From Haloferax sp046557615 (lineage in GTDB: Archaea; Halobacteriota; Halobacteria; Halobacteriales; Haloferacaceae), in NCBI RefSeq assembly GCF_046557615.1, contig NZ_JBKIII010000001.1:620001-684000 (forward strand): DNA of 64,000 nt, in the 5' to 3' direction. Positions within the stretch are counted from its first letter, which is position 1, and every line of letters begins with the position of its first letter. A program made the position numbers and the translations under genes. Under the pieces are notes generated by a model, which saw only the letters and a program-made list of their open reading frames with translations, was not told the DNA's origin and ran no database searches. Positions 60,472 to 64,000 of the stretch are shown one piece after another.

Positions 60472-61623
60472 TTACATCTCTTTTTCGAGTTCTGCTGCGA
60501 GCCGAGCGCCGAGTTCGGCTTTCGTCCCGACGAACTCCTGTACGTCGCTGTTGCGGACGAACAACGTTCTCGTGTCGTCTTCGCCCATCACGGAGGCGTC
60601 GTTGGCGACGACGAATGCCAGTCCGACACGGTCCATGATGCGCCGCGCTTCGGCGACCATCGCGTCGTCGTCACCCGACGTTTCGGCTTTGAACCCGACG
60701 ATTGGAAGGTCGGGATGCGCCTCGCGAACCGTGTCGATGAGCTTCGCCGTCGGTTCGAGCTCGAGGGTTCGCGCCTCGCCGGAGCGAATCTTCTCTGAGA
60801 CCTGTTCGACGGTGAAATCCGAGATGGCGGCCGCAGAGATGAGTGCGTCTGCATCGGCGACGGCTTCCTCGACTGCTGCGAGCATCTCCGCGCCGGATTC
60901 GACTTGTTTCACGTCGGCGTAGTGAACGTCTGGGCCGTCGTGGACGAGCGTCACGTCCGCGCCGTGAATAGCGAGCGCACGGGCGACAGCACGGCCAGTC
61001 CGACCGGATGCGCGGTTCGAGAGCGTCCGAATCGGGTCGATAGATTCGGTCGTCGAACCGGAGGTGACGACGACAGATTTCCCGGCGAGCGACTGCTCGG
61101 TGGTCGCTTTGGCGACGCCGGTGATGATGGCGTCCTCGGTGGCAATCTTGGCTTTGCCCTCCTCGATTCGTGGGTCCACGAACTCGACGCCCCACGAATC
61201 GACTTTCTCGATGGCTTCGAGGACGCCGGGGTGGTCGTACATCGGTTCGTGCATCGCGGGGGCGACGACGACTGGCACGTCCGCGCCGAGGGCGGTGGTT
61301 GCACACGTCGTCACGGGCGTATCGTCGATGGCGGCGGCGATTTTCCCGACGGTGTTGGCGGTTGCGGGTGCGATGAGAAACACGTCGGCCCAACCTTCTC
61401 GGCCGCAGAGTTCGACGTGTTCGACGCGGCCGGTAATCTCGGTGACCACGTCGTTCTCGGTGGCGAACTCGACCGCCCACGGGTGGATAATACTGGTAGA
61501 GGCATTCGACATCACCGCTCGAACTGACGCCCCCTGCCGACGGAGTTCGTGCGCCAACTCGACAACCTTCACGGCCGCGATACTCCCGGAGACCCCGAGC
61601 GCGACGTTCACACCTTCGAGCAT
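60472..61623 (-). CDS. coaBC: Phosphopantothenoylcysteine decarboxylase/ligase
   Basis: A 383-residue bifunctional enzyme of coenzyme A synthesis. Residues 1-185 are the FMN-dependent decarboxylase CoaC (VALGVSGSIAAVKVVELAHE, FLIAPATANTVGKIAAAIDD, VVAPAMHEPMYDHP). Residues 190-383 are the ligase CoaB, which adds cysteine to phosphopantothenate (VVVTSGSTTESIDPIRTLSN, RASGRTGRAVA, DALISAAAISDF, VGFKAETS). ATG 61623 has a TATA-like element rc of ggttaaaagg about 29 nt upstream. Confidence 0.95.
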   Translation of the reverse strand: MLEGVNVALGVSGSIAAVKVVELAHELRRQGASVRAVMSNASTSIIHPWAVEFATENDVVTEITGRVEHVELCGREGWADVFLIAPATANTVGKIAAAIDDTPVTTCATTALGADVPVVVAPAMHEPMYDHPGVLEAIEKVDSWGVEFVDPRIEEGKAKIATEDAIITGVAKATTEQSLAGKSVVVTSGSTTESIDPIRTLSNRASGRTGRAVARALAIHGADVTLVHDGPDVHYADVKQVESGAEMLAAVEEAVADADALISAAAISDFTVEQVSEKIRSGEARTLELEPTAKLIDTVREAHPDLPIVGFKAETSGDDDAMVAEARRIMDRVGLAFVVANDASVMGEDDTRTLFVRNSDVQEFVGTKAELGARLAAELEKEM

Positions 61624-61647
61624 TCACTCAAACTGCGCCCGCAATTG

Positions 61648-61656
61648 GTTAAAAGG
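61648..61656 (-). promoter_or_regulatory. TATA box of coaBC
   Basis: Read on the minus strand, ccttttaac is centred about 29 nt before ATG 61623, fitting a leaderless transcript. Confidence 0.45.
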
Positions 61657-61718
61657 ATTCGCGTCGTGATGCTGCGAAAATCCAATGGTGTGCGACTCGG
61701 CAACCGAAGCGAGTCGTG

Positions 61719-62492
61719 TTACTCGTCCAATCGCCCTAGCTCGTCCTCGACGAGACTGGGGTGTGTGCGCTGTGGTTCAGAATGTGGCTCTGCAAAGAAC
61801 GACTGCATGACCTCTCGGGACTCGTCTTCGCGGCGCTTCCGCTCTTCGAGCGGAATCTCCTCGCACGCTGGCGGCACTTCGCGCCCACGGTCGGTGAAGT
61901 AGCCTTCCGGCGCAACCCAGTCGTTGTAAAACGGTGTCTCTGAGTCGTGGACGAGTGTGATGGCCGTCTCTGCGGCGTCGCCCGCCGCGACGACGGTCTG
62001 GTGATAGATTTCGGTGAGACGGCCAGCGGCGTAGATACCCTCGACACTCGTTCGCCCGAGTTCGTCGGTATCGACGTAGGTTTTCGACCCTGCCGCGCGG
62101 AGTTCGACGCCCGTCTCTTCGAGATACGAGGCATCGGACCACGAGGCCGCGAGGACGCGCGTAGCGGTGAGAGTCGATTCGCCGTCTTCGGTTTCGACGG
62201 TCGCGCTAAATTCGGGGTCGTCGGCAGTGCCGAGTACGTCGAGGGCGACGACGCGTCCGGTTTGCTGGTCTGCACCCGCACGGTCGGCCTGCTCGGAAAG
62301 AAGGTCGGTAAAGAGACGACTGTTCACTCCGGCGGGGAAACCCGGCACGTTCTCCAAGTGTGCGTTTCGGCGGACGATAGACTCGCCATCGTTGACGACG
62401 AGCGTGTCGAGACCGGCGCGAGCGAGGAACGTCGCCGCGGTGAGACCGGCGACACCGCCACCGACGACGAGGACATCTCGTGTGTCTTCCAT
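61719..62492 (-). CDS. Reduced FAD-dependent pyridine nucleotide-disulfide oxidoreductase-like protein
   Basis: A 257-residue flavoprotein related to thioredoxin reductase. It has the FAD loop VLVVGGGVAGLTAATFLARA (residues 7-26), the ENVPGFPAGV segment and the second FAD motif TSVEGIYAAGRLTEIYHQTV. The central NAD(P)H-binding domain and the redox Cys pair CxxC are both missing. It may oxidise or sense something different, or receive electrons from a separate partner. The C-terminal 60 residues are highly charged. The gene is divergent from the SRPBCC gene. Confidence 0.82.
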   Translation of the reverse strand: MEDTRDVLVVGGGVAGLTAATFLARAGLDTLVVNDGESIVRRNAHLENVPGFPAGVNSRLFTDLLSEQADRAGADQQTGRVVALDVLGTADDPEFSATVETEDGESTLTATRVLAASWSDASYLEETGVELRAAGSKTYVDTDELGRTSVEGIYAAGRLTEIYHQTVVAAGDAAETAITLVHDSETPFYNDWVAPEGYFTDRGREVPPACEEIPLEERKRREDESREVMQSFFAEPHSEPQRTHPSLVEDELGRLDE

Positions 62493-62611
62493 ACTCGGAG
62501 GTTATCGAATCGACCGAAAAAGCAAATCGGTTGCAGTTGTGGTCGCCAGTGTCCCGCTGGTCGATGGATTCTCGCCTAAAGGGCTTTGTTCCCGCCGACC
62601 AATTCGTGGTC

Positions 62612-63148
62612 GTGGACGAGATTGTCGTCAGTACCGTTGTCTATCTGCCGCCCGAGGAGATTTACGAATTTCTCGTCGATTTCCCGCGGTACGCCAACTA
62701 CTCGAAGCACCTAACCGACGTGCGACAGGCGGGCGACGGGTCACCGGGGACGCGCTACCAACTGCGATTCGCGTGGTGGAAACTGACTTACACGGCCGAA
62801 TCGGAGGTCACCGCAGTCGACCCGCCGACACAAATCGATTTCAAGATTACCAAAGACATTCACGCCGTCGGCCAGTGGCGCGTCGAACCGCTCGACGAAC
62901 TCCCGGAAGACGCACCGATGGACGCCGAGACGGCCTCACGCGTCGTTTTCGACGTGAGGTTCGACACCGACACTGTCGACGAAGGCAGTATCGACCTGCC
63001 CAGATTCGTCTCGTTGAGTTGGGTCATCAACCGCATCAAGCCAATCTTACAACGAGAGGCAGAACACATCGTCGAACGAATCGTCGCCGACATCGAAGGA
63101 CGGCGGCGACACGTCGATATCACCATTCACACCAATTCGAGGGCGTGA
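62612..63148 (+). CDS. SRPBCC family protein (coenzyme Q-binding/START-like)
   Basis: A 178-residue ligand-binding protein with the START/Coq10-like pattern VSTVVYLPPEEIYEFLVDFP, RYANYSKHL, then FAWWKLTYTAESEV. The C-terminal helix is HIVERIVADIEGRR. The start is uncertain: GTG 62612 (or GTG 62606) gives the family N-terminus and lies about 30 nt after a cctaaag TATA-like element (62575-62581), whereas ATG 62564 would lie before that element. The ligand is unknown; lipid-like quinones are typical for the fold. Confidence 0.78.
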   Translation: MDEIVVSTVVYLPPEEIYEFLVDFPRYANYSKHLTDVRQAGDGSPGTRYQLRFAWWKLTYTAESEVTAVDPPTQIDFKITKDIHAVGQWRVEPLDELPEDAPMDAETASRVVFDVRFDTDTVDEGSIDLPRFVSLSWVINRIKPILQREAEHIVERIVADIEGRRRHVDITIHTNSRA

Positions 63149-63254
63149 ATCGCGTGTCTCTCTCGCACACCGAACGGGCAAATAGTGCCGCCGAACAGAA
63201 ATGCACATACCTTCGGATGATTCACGTATCGACAATGAGAGAGGTTGGGATTTC

Positions 63255-64000
63255 GTGCGAGTAATCATCGTCGGCGCTGGTCAGGTTGGGTCGTCTATCG
63301 CCGCAGACCTGGATGAAACACACGAAGTCGTCATCATCGACTGTGACCCGGAACGGGTAGACGAACTCAACTACTCACTGGACGTCCTCGCGCTCGAAGG
63401 CGACGGCACGGCAGTCTCGACGCTCGAAGAGGCGGACGTCGAACGCGCGGACATGGTCATCGCATCAACCGACGACGACGAGACGAACATCGTCGTCTGT
63501 GCGACGGTGAAAGCGATTTCCAGCGCGTTCACCATCGCCCGCGTGAAGAACACCGAATACCTCCGGACGTGGCAGCGCTCTGAGACGGCCTTCGGCGTGG
63601 ACTTCATGGTGTGTACGAACCTGCTGGCCGCGGAATCTATCGTTCGCGTCGTCGGCCTTCCCGCCGCCCGCGACGTGGACCCCTTCGCCGGTGGAAAGGT
63701 TCAGATGGCCGAGTTCGAAGTCGACGAGACGAGTCCCGTGACGGACCAGACGGTCCAGCAGGCAGACCGATTCGACTCGTTGACGTTCGCAGCACTGCTC
63801 CGAAATGGCTCTGTCATCATCCCGCGTGGTGATACGGTCATCCACAGCGGCGACCGAGTCGTCGTCATCGGCAGTCCGCAGAGCGTCCAAGAGTTCGCCC
63901 GAACCATCGCCCCCGAAGAGGAAGTCGGCCCGGCAGAGGAAGTCGTCGTGGTCGGCGGGAGCGAAATCGGCTATCACGTCGCGCGCCTCCTCGAAGAACG
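63255..64000 (+). CDS. trkA: Trk K+ uptake regulatory subunit (TrkA), 3' truncated by window
   Basis: The first 248 codons of a TrkA protein, the cytoplasmic NAD(H)-binding ring that gates Trk/Ktr potassium channels. RCK domain 1 starts RVIIVGAGQVGSSIAADL (Rossmann loop GxGxxG) with the acid VIIDCD at strand 2. TrkA_C follows (AEFEVDETSPVTDQTVQQAD), and a second Rossmann domain begins at VVVVGGSEIGYHVARLLEE, where the window ends. The GTG 63255 start matches the family. An in-frame ATG at 63201 would add 18 residues without homology. Confidence 0.92.
   Translation, partial: MRVIIVGAGQVGSSIAADLDETHEVVIIDCDPERVDELNYSLDVLALEGDGTAVSTLEEADVERADMVIASTDDDETNIVVCATVKAISSAFTIARVKNTEYLRTWQRSETAFGVDFMVCTNLLAAESIVRVVGLPAARDVDPFAGGKVQMAEFEVDETSPVTDQTVQQADRFDSLTFAALLRNGSVIIPRGDTVIHSGDRVVVIGSPQSVQEFARTIAPEEEVGPAEEVVVVGGSEIGYHVARLLEE

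Overview
This window comes from the main chromosome of a halophilic euryarchaeon, most likely a Haloferax species. The DNA is GC-rich and the proteins are strongly acidic. Many genes have a TATA-like box 26-31 nt upstream of the start codon, the leaderless-mRNA pattern of haloarchaea. Haloarchaeal hallmarks include PGF-CTERM surface proteins, a CetZ tubulin homologue, the medium-chain Zn glucose dehydrogenase with GfcR, a FolC-FolP fusion, Trm112, and a proteasome alpha subunit whose N-terminus matches the Haloferax volcanii alpha1 I remember. No insertion sequence, prophage, CRISPR array, rRNA or tRNA was recognised. The window reads as stable core genome.

Layout, left half. 1-3.7 kb: end of a membrane protein, then a coupled cluster of a penicillin-acylase-family hydrolase, a small membrane protein and a CDP-alcohol phosphatidyltransferase. 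3.7-7 kb: a methyltransferase-like protein divergent from a large unknown coiled-coil protein. 7-17 kb: a winged-helix regulator, purA, SRPBCC protein, Trm112, a membrane-anchored unknown, DR2241-like Fe-S protein with CbiX, an unknown protein, cysS, a deazaflavin-type oxidoreductase, a DUF357 protein, trxB and a halocyanin. 17-23 kb: HARP-type RNase P, cetZ, and a btuCD operon divergent from btuF around one perfectly palindromic TATA box. 23-27 kb: SRP19, Gar1, a presenilin-family protease, a PUA protein, a small leaderless membrane protein, a membrane protein and a NYN-domain protein.

Layout, right half. 27-33 kb: the lysine/diaminopimelate operon dapA-dapB-dapD-lysA-dapF-dapE, mostly coupled by 4-nt overlaps, then a PGF-CTERM protein. 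33-36 kb: RNase P Rpp30, a methyltransferase, Pop5 and psmA. 36-43 kb: a regulator, an NRDE protein, a small membrane protein, folCP, a universal stress protein, a purN-AICAR transformylase fusion and purB. 44-47 kb: gdh-gfcR, a monothiol glutaredoxin and an unknown protein. 47-50 kb: two tandem PP-loop paralogues, each followed by a related hairpin cassette, and dph6. 50-54 kb: a sugar nucleotidyltransferase, a zinc-ribbon regulator, a DJ-1/PfpI protein, a purine phosphoribosyltransferase and an unknown. 54-60.5 kb: the seven-gene Mrp Na+/H+ antiporter operon mrpABCDEFG. 60.5-64 kb: coaBC, a reduced flavoprotein, an SRPBCC protein and a trkA cut by the window edge.

The genes share several themes: purine synthesis and salvage (purA, purN/H, purB, hpt), tRNA and SRP RNA-protein machinery (both RNase P types, Gar1, SRP19, Trm112), cobalamin (CbiX, btuCDF), and Na+/K+ homeostasis (Mrp, TrkA). 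The most intriguing non-coding signals are stem-loops with conserved loops and changing stems after purNH and after each PP-loop paralogue, and a doubly structured segment between purB and gdh.
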